Source: Candidatus Brevifilum fermentans (GTDB lineage: Bacteria; Chloroflexota; Anaerolineae; Anaerolineales; Villigracilaceae). Taken from it: a stretch of 64,000 nucleotides of DNA. Numbering within the stretch: position 1 is the stretch's first letter; each line of letters begins with the position of its first letter. The notes under the pieces were generated by a model. It saw only the letters and a program-made list of their open reading frames with translations, was not told the DNA's origin and did no database searches. The DNA is taken from the NCBI GenBank assembly GCA_945877125.1, contig CAMCQT010000009.1, positions 1 through 64,000 on the forward strand. Direction: 5' to 3'. Made by a program: the position numbers and the translations under genes. Below, in pieces: positions 42,294 through 50,722 of this stretch.

Positions 42294-43820
42294 CTATTTT
42301 GCGTATTCAGTCGCTCTTGTCTCGCGGATGACCGTCACGCGGATCTGACCGGGGTATTGCATGGTCTCTTCGATTCTCTTGGCAACGTCACGCGCCAGGC
42401 GGACAGATGCCAGGTCGTCAATGGCTTCTGGTTTGACAAGGATGCGGACTTCGCGTCCTGCCTGAATGGCGAAGGCTTGCTGCACGCCTTCAAATGACAC
42501 AGCCATTTCTTCCAGCGAGCGGATGCGCTTGATGTACGCTTCCAAATCTTCGCGGCGGGCACCGGGGCGCGCACCTGAGATGGCGTCTGCCGCTTCAGCG
42601 ATGACCGCTTCCACAGTGTCCTGATCAATTTCATGGTGGTGAGATGCGATGGCGTTGACCACGATCGGATTCACACCGTAGCGTTTGCAAAATTCCGCGC
42701 CGAGTCCTGCATGCGTGCCATCCTGATTGTGATCCATGGCTTTGCCAATGTCATGCAGGAAGCCGCCTTGTTTGGCAAGTTCGATATTTGCGCCCAACTC
42801 AGCGGCAAGAATGCCCGCCAGTTTGGAAACTTCAACCGCATGAGCCAGTTGATTTTGTCCGTACGATGTGCGGAATTTCAAACGACCCATCATGCGTAAT
42901 ACTTCGATGTGCAAGCCGGTGACATTGGCTTCGTACGCCGCCTGCTCACCTGCTTCGTTGATGATTTTCTCGACGGCTTTGGTTTCGTCCTCGATGATTT
43001 TCTCGATGTGCGCCGGATGAATACGACCATCCAAAACCAGTTTCGCCAGCGAGCGCCGACCAATTTCACGGCGGACGGAGTCGAAGCAGGAGACGGTGAC
43101 GGAGTCGGGGGTGTCGTCCACGATCACATCCACGCCCGCAGCCTGTTCAAAGGCTTTGATGTTGCGTCCGTTGCGTCCCACGATACGACCCTTCATTTCT
43201 TCGCTCGGCAGGGTTACCACGGCGCGGGTTACTTCGGCAACGTGTTCAGAAGCCACGCGCTGAATTGCATCCGCGATTAATTTGCGGGCGCGTTTTTCAC
43301 CTTCTTCACGCGCTTCGGCTTCGATCTGGCGAATGATCCGCGCCATGTCGCCGCGCGCTTCCTTTTCAACAGCCGCGAACAAATCCTTGCGGGCTTCTTC
43401 CGGTGTCATCTGGGCGATGAATTCGATCTTCTTCGTTTGTTCTTCGTACAACTTGTCAATGTCGTTGGCGCGCTTATCAACTTGTGACTGGCGTTTGTTC
43501 AACATTTGTTCGCGCTGCTCAATTTTGTCGAAGCGGGCATCCAGTTCGCCGCGGCGTTTGTCGAGGCGTTCGGTTTCGCGGTTCAACTCGATGCGGCGTT
43601 CTTTGATCTCAGATTCGGCGGCCTGCACAATTTTGGTGGCATTATCGCGTGAACCACTTTCGATCAGGCGCGCCTGCTCGTTGGCAATTTTGAGAATGTT
43701 ATCGGCTTTTTCATTCCGCGCTTTGGCGGCTTGTTCGGCCTGATAGCGGTGGAAGAAATATCCTGCGGCAACGCCTATGATCAGCGTTATAAAATCTATT
43801 AAGAGAATGATCCAATTCAT
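42294..43820 (-). CDS. rny: Ribonuclease Y
   Basis: This is the membrane-anchored endoribonuclease that starts mRNA decay. The 508-residue protein has one N-terminal membrane helix (about 3-22), a long coiled coil (about 28-190), a KH RNA-binding domain with IVGRNGRNIKAFE, and an HD domain with GGFLHDIGKAMDH. The length and domain order match the family. Its ATG overlaps the recX stop by four bases, so the two genes are translationally coupled, and a terminator follows directly. Confidence 0.96.
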   Translation of the reverse strand: MNWIILLIDFITLIIGVAAGYFFHRYQAEQAAKARNEKADNILKIANEQARLIESGSRDNATKIVQAAESEIKERRIELNRETERLDKRRGELDARFDKIEQREQMLNKRQSQVDKRANDIDKLYEEQTKKIEFIAQMTPEEARKDLFAAVEKEARGDMARIIRQIEAEAREEGEKRARKLIADAIQRVASEHVAEVTRAVVTLPSEEMKGRIVGRNGRNIKAFEQAAGVDVIVDDTPDSVTVSCFDSVRREIGRRSLAKLVLDGRIHPAHIEKIIEDETKAVEKIINEAGEQAAYEANVTGLHIEVLRMMGRLKFRTSYGQNQLAHAVEVSKLAGILAAELGANIELAKQGGFLHDIGKAMDHNQDGTHAGLGAEFCKRYGVNPIVVNAIASHHHEIDQDTVEAVIAEAADAISGARPGARREDLEAYIKRIRSLEEMAVSFEGVQQAFAIQAGREVRILVKPEAIDDLASVRLARDVAKRIEETMQYPGQIRVTVIRETRATEYAK

Positions 43821-44482
43821 GCTATGTCCTCATCTTCATTAGGTTGCATATCATCGCTTAATTCGTTCCAAATTTTGGAGACGATGGGCGCAATGACGGA
43901 GTATGAAAATCCGCGACGGGCGAGAAACTCGCTTAATTTTTTACGAAACTCGCTCCACTCCTGACCTTTGAATCTGGTCGCTCGTTTCAAGCCTGCTTCG
44001 TAGGCCAAGGCTTCTTCGTCCACCCCTGACAGAGAATCCTGTATCGCTTCGTCGTTTAGTCCCTTTTGGCGTAGTTCGATGGCCAGGGCTTTTTTACTGC
44101 GTGGACGGAATGTGTTTCGATTTTCCACCCACATGCGGGCAAAGTCGTTGTCATTGGCAATCCCTGCCTTGCGAAGCCGTTCGAGGGTTTCTTCGATCAC
44201 CTCTTCGGGTATCTCGTGTTTTTGCAGGTTTTGCCGTATTTCCTTTTCGGAACGGGCGCGGTAGCTCAAAAAAAGCAGGGACTGCTGGTACGCCCATTCG
44301 CGCGAGTCTTGGGCTAGTAGTTTGGCAATTTTCTCATCGCTGAGTTCGTCGCCATTTTTTAGCCATGCGGCTGTAATGCGTGCCACCCCAAAGGCGAATT
44401 CTCCATCGAGATAAATGTTTACCCGATTGGGGTTCTTCTTTTGGACCGAGATGGCGGTTATCTTTTTCATTTTTAAAAGCAC
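43817..44482 (-). CDS. recX: Regulatory protein RecX
   Basis: RecX binds RecA filaments and limits RecA activity. The protein has the family's repeated three-helix units: KLLAQDSREWAYQQSLLFLSYR early, then EKEIRQNL, ARMWVENR and LRQKGLNDEAI. The start is uncertain. GTG at 44482 gives 221 residues and ATG at 44470 gives 217; neither has a strong ribosome binding site. No GAAC-N4-GTTC SOS box is visible upstream. It is coupled to rny. Confidence 0.88.
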   Translation of the reverse strand: MLLKMKKITAISVQKKNPNRVNIYLDGEFAFGVARITAAWLKNGDELSDEKIAKLLAQDSREWAYQQSLLFLSYRARSEKEIRQNLQKHEIPEEVIEETLERLRKAGIANDNDFARMWVENRNTFRPRSKKALAIELRQKGLNDEAIQDSLSGVDEEALAYEAGLKRATRFKGQEWSEFRKKLSEFLARRGFSYSVIAPIVSKIWNELSDDMQPNEDEDIA

Positions 44483-44966
44483 ACAGCCAAGATTTCCGAC
44501 CCGTTTAGGTCGATTCTCGGCTGCGAAAAATGTCTGGGTTGGCTGATCAGCCTCCGGGTCCCGTAGGGGGCGGGGGGAGGTAAATCAAATTGAGTGACAG
44601 GTTAATAGGTCACGTTCGGCACAGGTAGTGGCGTGAAGCCCATCTTCTTTTTAAAAATAACTTTAATCTGACTTCACAAAGCAACTCCCCAAAGGGAAGG
44701 GTGCGCGAATTTCCAGTCAATTTCATAATATGCCGAGAACGGCGGAAAGTTTTAAGTCCAAGTCCTTGCGGATTTGGTTAATTATACATGAATTTTACGA
44801 AATGTTAACACAACTTTTTCATTGCAGCATGGCTTTCTCAAAGTTAGAACCTGTGGGTAATAGCGCTCATATTTTTCGGTGACAAATGGAACTATGTGAA
44901 TTTTAGGAGTTGTGCAATAATTTGAGTTGTTTATAAAATTCAATTGTAACTTTCAATGGAGGCTAT
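44483..44966. other. Gene-free region with possible structured RNA
   Basis: This 484-base gap between divergent recX and maeB holds no convincing reading frame. Bases 44500-44745 are rich in paired segments: TTCTCGGC at 44514-44521 is complementary to GCCGAGAA at 44732-44739, GGCTGATCAGCC at 44541-44552 is a perfect palindrome, and GTGAC/GTCAC arms flank 44595-44613. This suggests a structured RNA of about 230 bases on either strand. I do not recognise it as tmRNA, RNase P RNA or SRP RNA; a 6S-like RNA is possible. TTGTGC at 44910 and TATAAA at 44932 may form a maeB promoter. Confidence 0.4.
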
Positions 44967-47261
44967 ATGGCTAAGATTACACGTGAAGATGCGCTTGAAT
45001 ATCATCGCTTGAAGGGCAAACCTGGAAAATTGGAAATTGTGCCCACCAAGCCAATGGACACCCAGCGTGATTTGGGGCTGGCGTATACGCCGGGTGTGGC
45101 AGAGCCTGTGCTTGAGATCGAGAAGAATCCCGAGGATGCTTACGAGTACACCTCAAAAGGCAACCTTGTGGCGGTGATTTCCAATGGCACAGCAATTTTA
45201 GGTCTTGGAGACCGCGGCGCGTTGGCCAGCAAGCCTGTGATGGAGGGCAAGGCTGTGCTGTTTAAGAAATTTGCAGATGTGGATGTCTTCGATATTGAGT
45301 TGAATTCACACGACCCTGATGAGATCATCAAAATCGTCGCGGCAATCTCTCCCACTTTTGGCGGGATCAATCTCGAAGACATTAAAGCCCCCGAATGTTT
45401 TTACATCGAAGAAGAACTCAAGAAGATGCTGGATATTCCCGTTTTCCACGACGACCAGCACGGCACAGCCATCATTTCCTCGGCTGGTTTGGCAAACGGG
45501 TTGGAGATCGTCGGCAAGAAGCACGAGGAGATTCGGATTGTGATTTCTGGTGCAGGGGCGGCGGCCATCTCGTGTGCTGAGTTGGCGATCCGCTGGGGGG
45601 TGAAGCGTGAGAATATCATGCTCTGCGACAGCAAAGGCGTTGTCTATAAAGGACGCCAGATCGGCATGAACAAGTACAAGGAGCGTTTCCTTGTGGATAC
45701 CGATGCGCGCACCCTGGCGGATGCCTTGCGCGGCGCTGACGTGTTCTACGGTCTTTCGGTGGCGAATGTGTTGACACCAGAGATGATTAAGACCATGGCG
45801 CAAGACCCGATCGTGTTTGCAATGGCGAATCCCGACCCGGAGATCAGACCTGAGTTGGCGAAGGCTTCACGCAAAGATGTGATTATTGCGACAGGGCGTT
45901 CAGATTATCCCAATCAAGTTAATAATGTATTGGGCTTCCCCTTCATCTTCCGCGGCGCATTGGATATCCGCGCGCGGCAGATCAACGATGACATGAAGTT
46001 TGCGGCGTCCAAAGCTTTGGCGGCCTTGGCTAAAGAGGATGTGCCAGATTCTGTGGTGCGTGCCTATGGCGGCGTGGCAATGAAGTTTGGGCGTGAGTAT
46101 ATTATTCCCAAGCCGCTTGATCCGCGTGTGCTGTTGTGGGAAGCCCCCGCTGTTGCCGAGATGGGGATGAAGACCGGCGTAGCCCGCAAGCATGTTGATC
46201 TTGATGAATATCGCGAGCAGTTAGCGTATCGTCAGGGCAAAGGCGAGCGTATCCGCTACTTCTTCCAGAACCACGCCCAATCCTCGGGTGGTACAAAACG
46301 TCTGGCTTTTGCAGAAGGTGAAGAGCAGAAGATCATCCGCGCGGCGCATCAAATCCAGGAAGACGGAATTGCTACTCCTGTTTTGATCGGTCGTACGAGC
46401 GTGATCGAAGAAAAGATCAAGAATCTCGGTATTGATTACCAGCCTGAGATCGTTGACCCGGAACAGTTTCCCAAGATTGAGACCTATGCCAAAGCGTACT
46501 ATGAACTACGTCAACGCAAGGGCATGATACTGAATGATGCCGCCAAGAAAGTGCATGATCCCAACATTCTCGGCTCGTTGATGGTGAAAATGGGTGATGC
46601 AGACGCGTTCATTTCGGGACTTACTTTTGACTATCCTGAAGTGATCCGTCCTGCCTTGCAAATTCACCATACGGCTCCCGGCGCTGCGCTTGTCGCTGGC
46701 GTGTACATTATGATCTTTGAAGAAAAGGTATTCCTCTTCACAGATGCCACTGTCAATATTGACCCGACTGCCGAAGACTTGGCTGAGATCGCCTTGCTTG
46801 CGGCTGATTATGCTGTGAAACTTGAGATCGATCCGCATGTGGCGTTCCTCTCGTTCTCCAATTTCGGTTCCACACCGCATCCGTTCTCGAACAAAGTCCG
46901 CAAGGCTGTGTCTTTGGTCAAGGCGCGCCGACCCGACCTGCGTGTGGACGGCGAAATGCAGGCGGATACCGCCGTTGTGCCAGAGATCGCAGAAGAACGC
47001 TATCCATTCAGCGCGGTGAAAGACGCGAACGTGTTGGTCTTCCCGTCGCTTGAGTCTGCGAATATCGCCTACAAACTTTTGGCTCGCCTCGGCAACGCCA
47101 AAGCCATTGGACCAATTCTGCTTGGCGTGGGCGCACCCGTGCATGTCTTGCAGACTGGTGATGATGTGAACGCCATCGTGCAGATCGCGTCTGTGGCTGT
47201 AATGGATGTGATGGGACGCGAAGAGAAACTTGCTGGAAAGAAGGGCAAGAGTAAGAAGTAA
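44967..47261 (+). CDS. maeB: NADP-dependent malic enzyme with phosphotransacetylase domain
   Basis: Oxidative decarboxylation of malate to pyruvate with NAD(P)+ is expected from the N-terminal part. The 764-residue protein has malic enzyme domains to about residue 420 ([20 protein letters not shown], and a GAGAAA nucleotide loop) and a C-terminal phosphotransacetylase-like domain (about 430-760). The latter usually has no acetyltransferase activity in MaeB and instead mediates regulation by acetyl-CoA. The size matches MaeB of about 760 residues. The ATG at 44967 follows GGAGG. A strong terminator follows. Confidence 0.95.
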   Translation: MAKITREDALEYHRLKGKPGKLEIVPTKPMDTQRDLGLAYTPGVAEPVLEIEKNPEDAYEYTSKGNLVAVISNGTAILGLGDRGALASKPVMEGKAVLFKKFADVDVFDIELNSHDPDEIIKIVAAISPTFGGINLEDIKAPECFYIEEELKKMLDIPVFHDDQHGTAIISSAGLANGLEIVGKKHEEIRIVISGAGAAAISCAELAIRWGVKRENIMLCDSKGVVYKGRQIGMNKYKERFLVDTDARTLADALRGADVFYGLSVANVLTPEMIKTMAQDPIVFAMANPDPEIRPELAKASRKDVIIATGRSDYPNQVNNVLGFPFIFRGALDIRARQINDDMKFAASKALAALAKEDVPDSVVRAYGGVAMKFGREYIIPKPLDPRVLLWEAPAVAEMGMKTGVARKHVDLDEYREQLAYRQGKGERIRYFFQNHAQSSGGTKRLAFAEGEEQKIIRAAHQIQEDGIATPVLIGRTSVIEEKIKNLGIDYQPEIVDPEQFPKIETYAKAYYELRQRKGMILNDAAKKVHDPNILGSLMVKMGDADAFISGLTFDYPEVIRPALQIHHTAPGAALVAGVYIMIFEEKVFLFTDATVNIDPTAEDLAEIALLAADYAVKLEIDPHVAFLSFSNFGSTPHPFSNKVRKAVSLVKARRPDLRVDGEMQADTAVVPEIAEERYPFSAVKDANVLVFPSLESANIAYKLLARLGNAKAIGPILLGVGAPVHVLQTGDDVNAIVQIASVAVMDVMGREEKLAGKKGKSKK

Positions 47262-47272
47262 AAGTGACAAGT

Positions 47273-47310
47273 AAAAAGTGACCTTGAGTTTAGACTCAAG
47301 GTCACTTTTT
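47273..47310 (+). terminator. Intrinsic terminator after maeB
   Basis: AAAAAGTGACCTTGAGT faces its complement around a short loop. The A and T arms make it bidirectional. It starts 12 bases after the maeB stop. Confidence 0.88.
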
Positions 47311-47331
47311 ACGAAAGGATGAGAAATAAAA

Positions 47332-47357
47332 AAGAGCGGCGCAATTGCGCCGCTCTT
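47332..47357 (-). terminator. Intrinsic terminator of the zinc-ribbon gene
   Basis: AAGAGCGGCGCAA and its exact complement form a perfect palindrome with a T-run on the - strand, 14 bases after the stop of the FmdB-like gene. Confidence 0.85.
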
Positions 47358-47370
47358 ACTGAAAACCTGT

Positions 47371-47676
47371 TTATTCCGAACTCTCGCTCTTCGCGGGTTT
47401 ACTCTCGGTGCTTTTGCTTTCAGCAGACTTGCTTTCCTTTGGAGCGCTTTCTTTTTCAGCTTCGGCCTTTTTTATGCCAGATGTATCTCCCGAAGGTGAC
47501 TTGTGATCTGTTGCGTAAAAGCCTGAACCTTTAAAAATGATTTTGGTAGGCGTGATGACTTTCTTGAGAGCTTTTTTGCGGCACTCGGGGCAGGTCTTCA
47601 ATGGGGCGTCGGTGAAGGATTGATGGCGTTCAAACTGGATACCACAATTTTCACAACGATAAGTATAGATTGGCAT
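47371..47676 (-). CDS. FmdB-family zinc ribbon protein
   Basis: This is a 101-residue protein. The first 45 residues are the FmdB/CxxC-CxxC zinc ribbon: MPIYTYRCENCG, later CPECR. A GSGFYATD segment follows, typical of the family. The last 35 residues are a low-complexity tail rich in lysine, serine and glutamate. The function of the family is not established; it is often called a putative regulator. The ATG at 47676 follows AAGGAGA. Confidence 0.88.
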   Translation of the reverse strand: MPIYTYRCENCGIQFERHQSFTDAPLKTCPECRKKALKKVITPTKIIFKGSGFYATDHKSPSGDTSGIKKAEAEKESAPKESKSAESKSTESKPAKSESSE

Positions 47677-47839
47677 TTATTTTTTTCTCCTTGCATATCT
47701 TTCGGAAACAATAATTGAGATTATAGCGCGGTTGAGAGGGTGGGGCAAGCCTCAGGCGCGCCATGTTATAATTTTCTAACAAATGAGACAGTTATTTTCG
47801 CATAAGCGGATGACTGTCGCCCGACTTATGGAGAATTCC

Positions 47840-48079
47840 ATGTTGAAAATCGAGATCGCCTACTGTGCGGTTTGACATTACACTCCCCGGGCCGTGAGCC
47901 TGGTGGGCGAGTTGCTAAAAGACTACGAGCACGTCATCGAATCAGTGGCGCTACTGCCATCGGATGGAGGCAGGTTTGAGGTTAGCGTGAACGGACTGTT
48001 GGTCTTCTCAAAATTGCAGTTGAAACGCCATGCAGAAGCGGGCGAGATCGTTAATCTCATTTCAAAAAATATTTCGTAG
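47840..48079 (+). CDS. SelW/Rdx-family selenoprotein (in-frame TGA read as Sec)
   Basis: This 79-residue protein is read from ATG 47840, with GGAG at 47830-47833, to TAG 48077-48079. An in-frame TGA at 47873-47875 is taken as selenocysteine, giving the redox motif C9-A-V-U12 after KIEIAY. The rest fits the SelW/Rdx thioredoxin-like family: the helix RAVSLVGELLKDY, then LLPSDGGRFEVSVNG, LVFSK and AEAGEIVNLI. A hairpin with CCGGGC (47887-47892) pairing with GCCTGG (47898-47903) lies 11 bases after the TGA and fits a bacterial SECIS element. The family is thought to act in thiol redox reactions. No Sec machinery genes are in the window. The alternative is a point-mutated cysteine form. Confidence 0.78.
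47885..47911 (+). promoter_or_regulatory. Candidate bacterial SECIS hairpin
   Basis: CCGGGC (47887-47892) and GCCTGG (47898-47903) form a 6-bp stem, with one G-U pair, around the loop CGTGA. An outer CTC/GAG pairing is possible. The apical loop is about 20 bases downstream of the TGA, within the range of bacterial SECIS elements. Confidence 0.6.
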
Positions 48080-48116
48080 GGCAAGATTTCATCTTGTACC
48101 ATCAAAGAGGAAAATA

Positions 48117-49103
48117 ATGGTAAAAAAAGGCAGAGTGTTTTCGGGCGCACGCCCAACAGGTCGTCAGCATCTCGGCAATTATTTGGGTGCGATGAAAAAT
48201 TATGTCGCAATGCAGGATGATTACGAATGTGTCTACTGTATCGTGGATGTTCACGCCCTGACGACGGTTGAAACCACGCAGGACTTAAAGCAGAACACGC
48301 TGGAAATGGCGCTGGACTGGCTCGCCGCAGGGATGCGCCCCGAAGACTCGATCATTTTTGTGCAGTCACATGTGCCACAGGTGATGGAGTTGCACACCTA
48401 TCTTTCGATGGTGACGCAATTGGGCAAGTTGACCGATTTGCCGACCTTCAAGGAAAAAATTCGCCAACAGCCTGAAAATATTAATTATGGACTGGTCGGC
48501 TATCCGGTGCTGATGGCGGCGGATATCGTTCTCTACAAAACGGATGTAGTTCCCGTCGGCATTGACCAGGCTCCGCATCTTGAATTTACGCGCGAGATCG
48601 TGCGTTCGTTCAATTATCGTTACAAGACCAAGGTTTTGATCGAGCCGCAAGTGAAGCACACCGAAGTGCTAAAAGTGCTTGGCATTGACGGCAAGGATAA
48701 AATGGGCAAGAGTTTGAATAATCATATTGAACTCGCCACCACCCCCGAAGCGACCGTCAAACGTGTGAAGGAAATGGTCACCGACCCAGCCAGACAGCGC
48801 CGCACCGACGCGGGCAATCCTGACGTGTGCAACGTGTTTACCATGCACAAGCTCTTCTCTCCGCAGGAAGAGATCGACATGATCAATGTGGAGTGCCGCA
48901 AGGCTGGCATTGGTTGCGTGGATTGCAAACTGCGTTTTGCCAACAACCTGAACAAGCACCTTGAGCCGTTCCGCGCCAAACGCGCAGAACTCGCTTCCAA
49001 CCCAAATAATATCCAGGACATCTTGAACGACGGCGCAAAACGCGCCCGCGCCATCGCCGAACAGACGATGATCGAAGTGCGCGAAGCGATGCAACTACCG
49101 TAG
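48117..49103 (+). CDS. trpS: Tryptophanyl-tRNA synthetase
   Basis: This class I synthetase charges tRNA-Trp. The start is the ATG at 48117 with AGAGGAA upstream; an open frame before it runs into the selenoprotein gene. The 328-residue protein has the HIGH-type motif GRQHLGNYLG near residue 15, the GYPVLMAADI and DQAPHLEF segments and the KMSKS-type motif DKMGKSLNN. The length fits bacterial TrpRS. Confidence 0.96.
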   Translation: MVKKGRVFSGARPTGRQHLGNYLGAMKNYVAMQDDYECVYCIVDVHALTTVETTQDLKQNTLEMALDWLAAGMRPEDSIIFVQSHVPQVMELHTYLSMVTQLGKLTDLPTFKEKIRQQPENINYGLVGYPVLMAADIVLYKTDVVPVGIDQAPHLEFTREIVRSFNYRYKTKVLIEPQVKHTEVLKVLGIDGKDKMGKSLNNHIELATTPEATVKRVKEMVTDPARQRRTDAGNPDVCNVFTMHKLFSPQEEIDMINVECRKAGIGCVDCKLRFANNLNKHLEPFRAKRAELASNPNNIQDILNDGAKRARAIAEQTMIEVREAMQLP

Positions 49104-49116
49104 TGAGTGCGAACGA

Positions 49117-49183
49117 GTAAAAGGTAAAAAGTGAGAAGTAAAAAGTATGGGCATCTCACTTTTTACTTCTCACTTCTCACTTC
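49117..49183. repeat. AAAAAGTGAGAAG / CTTCTCACTTTTT repeat
   Basis: Degenerate tandem units of AAAAAGTGAGAAGT face their complements across a GGGC centre, between trpS and dtd. It could act as a terminator-like hairpin. It belongs to the short dispersed repeats of this genome. Confidence 0.65.
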
Positions 49184-49190
49184 CCTCCCC

Positions 49191-49628
49191 ATGCGCCTAT
49201 TAATCCAACGCGTTTCCCAAGCCAGTGTAACCGTAGACCAGCAGACCATTTCCAAAATCGGAAAGGGTCTGCTGATTTTATTGGGCGTAGGTCACGGTGA
49301 TGGGGAAGCGCAAGCTGCCTTCCTCGCAGAAAAAACGGCGAACCTGCGTATCTTTGAAGACGAACAAGGCAAGACCAATCTCTCGGTCTTGGATGTGAAA
49401 GGCGAGGCGATTGTCGTTTCGCAGTTCACTTTATATGCCGACACGCGCAAGGGACGCCGCCCCTCTTTTACGGATGCCGCACTGCCAGAAATTGCCGCCC
49501 CGCTGGTGGATCGCTTTGTCGAGTTGTTGCGCGGTCATGGCGTGCCCACTCAAACAGGTCAGTTTGGCGCGGATATGAAAGTGGAAATCCACAACGACGG
49601 ACCTGTTACCATTTGGTTGGAAAAATAA
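49191..49628 (+). CDS. dtd: D-aminoacyl-tRNA deacylase
   Basis: This enzyme removes D-amino acids wrongly attached to tRNA. The start is the ATG at 49191; the longer frame is translated repeat DNA. The 145-residue protein begins [16 protein letters not shown] and contains the catalytic [17 protein letters not shown] segment and the [16 protein letters not shown] end, both diagnostic of DTD. The length fits the family. Confidence 0.95.
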   Translation: MRLLIQRVSQASVTVDQQTISKIGKGLLILLGVGHGDGEAQAAFLAEKTANLRIFEDEQGKTNLSVLDVKGEAIVVSQFTLYADTRKGRRPSFTDAALPEIAAPLVDRFVELLRGHGVPTQTGQFGADMKVEIHNDGPVTIWLEK

Positions 49629-49720
49629 TTTTCGCCACAAAAGAAATGAAGGGTTACGAACAAAGTAAAAAGGACTCCCCCCTTTGTGTGCCTTTGTGAC
49701 ACTTCGTGGTAAAAAATAAA

Positions 49721-50209
49721 ATGAAAAAGACACCCAACGCCTTCCAAAAATTAATTCACCGTTTTCTCATGCTGCGCCCTGTTTCCGCGTTTCTTGCCAT
49801 TGGCTTGTATCGCCTCGACACGCTGATCTTAAAAGTCTCGAAAGGCAAACATACCATGGCGGAACTCGTCGGGTTGCCCATGATTCAGATCACCACCACC
49901 GGCGCAAAGACCGGCGAAGCGCGCACTATGCCCTTGGTCAGCCTCTTCGACGGGGAAAATATCGCGCTGATCGGCTCAAACTTTGGCAGGCAAAATAATC
50001 CTGGCTGGTATTACAACCTCAAAAAATATCCGCAATGCACAGTTTTAGTTAATGGAAATGCCAGAATTTATCTTGCGCGTGAGACCTATGATGAAGAGCG
50101 CGAAAAACATTGGAACATGGCCGTCGCAGTCTATAAAGGTTATGAACTTTATCGAATCCGCGCCGCTCATCGCCAGATTCCCGTGATGATTTTGGAACCG
50201 GTAAAATAA
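49721..50209 (+). CDS. Deazaflavin (F420)-dependent nitroreductase-family protein
   Basis: This 162-residue protein of the DDN/DUF385 family is read from ATG 49721; a GTG at 49706 lies in a repeat-like CACAAAG/CTTTGTG region. The core ITTTGAKTGEARTMPL, the FGRQNNPGWYYNL cofactor-loop motif and the late R-A-A-H-R-Q-I-P segment are typical. Relatives use coenzyme F420 to reduce various compounds, and some Chloroflexota make F420. The substrate is unknown. Confidence 0.82.
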   Translation: MKKTPNAFQKLIHRFLMLRPVSAFLAIGLYRLDTLILKVSKGKHTMAELVGLPMIQITTTGAKTGEARTMPLVSLFDGENIALIGSNFGRQNNPGWYYNLKKYPQCTVLVNGNARIYLARETYDEEREKHWNMAVAVYKGYELYRIRAAHRQIPVMILEPVK

Positions 50210-50286
50210 TTGTCAAGATGAGAAATTCATGATAAAGTTGCGTTGTAGGATGCAAGTAGCTTTTCGTTGTGGAAGTATCAAGACGG

Positions 50287-50317
50287 CGGCTCAAGGCACA
50301 ACCTTTGAGCCGTTTTG
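50287..50317 (+). terminator. Terminator-like hairpin upstream of the cold-shock gene
   Basis: CGGCTCAAGG and CCTTTGAGCCG pair with one bulge, followed by TTTTGTTT. It probably ends the upstream transcript. It lies within 70 bases of the cold-shock gene, so attenuation of that gene is also possible. TTGTTT at 50315 and CATACT at 50338 may form the gene's own promoter. Confidence 0.6.
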
Positions 50318-50382
50318 TTTAACCGCCCGATGAAAGACATACTGCGTCACCTTATTTTTTTATTTGCTGTAGGAGGCAAAAA

Positions 50383-50592
50383 ATGTCTGATCGTGTAATT
50401 GGTACGGTTAAATGGTTCAACGGCACAAAAGGTTTCGGATTCATCGAACGCGAAGGCGGCCCCGATGTTTTCGTCCACTTCTCTGCCATCAAAGGCGAAG
50501 GCTTCAAGAACCTGCAGGAAGGCCAAAAGGTGGAATTTACCATCGAGAAAGGCCCCAAGGGTTTGCAGGCTGCTGACGTCGTAGTTCTGTAA
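50383..50592 (+). CDS. Cold-shock-domain protein (CspA family)
   Basis: This 69-residue single cold-shock domain binds single-stranded RNA or DNA. It has both RNP motifs: KGFGFIER and VFVHFSAI. Its start is typical, with [12 protein letters not shown]. The ATG at 50383 follows AGGAGG. A 5' leader with a hairpin precedes it and an intrinsic terminator follows. Confidence 0.96.
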   Translation: MSDRVIGTVKWFNGTKGFGFIEREGGPDVFVHFSAIKGEGFKNLQEGQKVEFTIEKGPKGLQAADVVVL

Positions 50593-50605
50593 TTCTGAAC
50601 CAACC

Positions 50606-50639
50606 AAAAAAGAGCTCCACTGAAAAGTGGGGCTCTTTT
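50606..50639 (+). terminator. Intrinsic terminator of the cold-shock gene
   Basis: AAAAGAGCTCCAC pairs with GTGGGGCTCTTTT around a short loop, followed by a T-rich stretch. It lies 14 bases after the stop codon. Confidence 0.85.
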
Positions 50640-50722
50640 CTTTTTCATTCAACTGGATTATTTCGCCTGCTGGATTTTTCTGGTTAATGGGGTTTTGTCT
50701 ACACTTTGAATTAATCCACATC

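Noticed and set aside
46506-47270. A 254-codon open frame antisense to maeB
   Set aside because: The + strand frame is the conserved phosphotransacetylase-like domain. The antisense product has no recognisable motif.
47894-48079. A separate short gene starting at GTG 47894
   Set aside because: It is the in-frame end of the SelW/Rdx-like gene after the TGA. The family's N-terminal strand and CxxU motif lie upstream in the same frame, with their own ribosome binding site.
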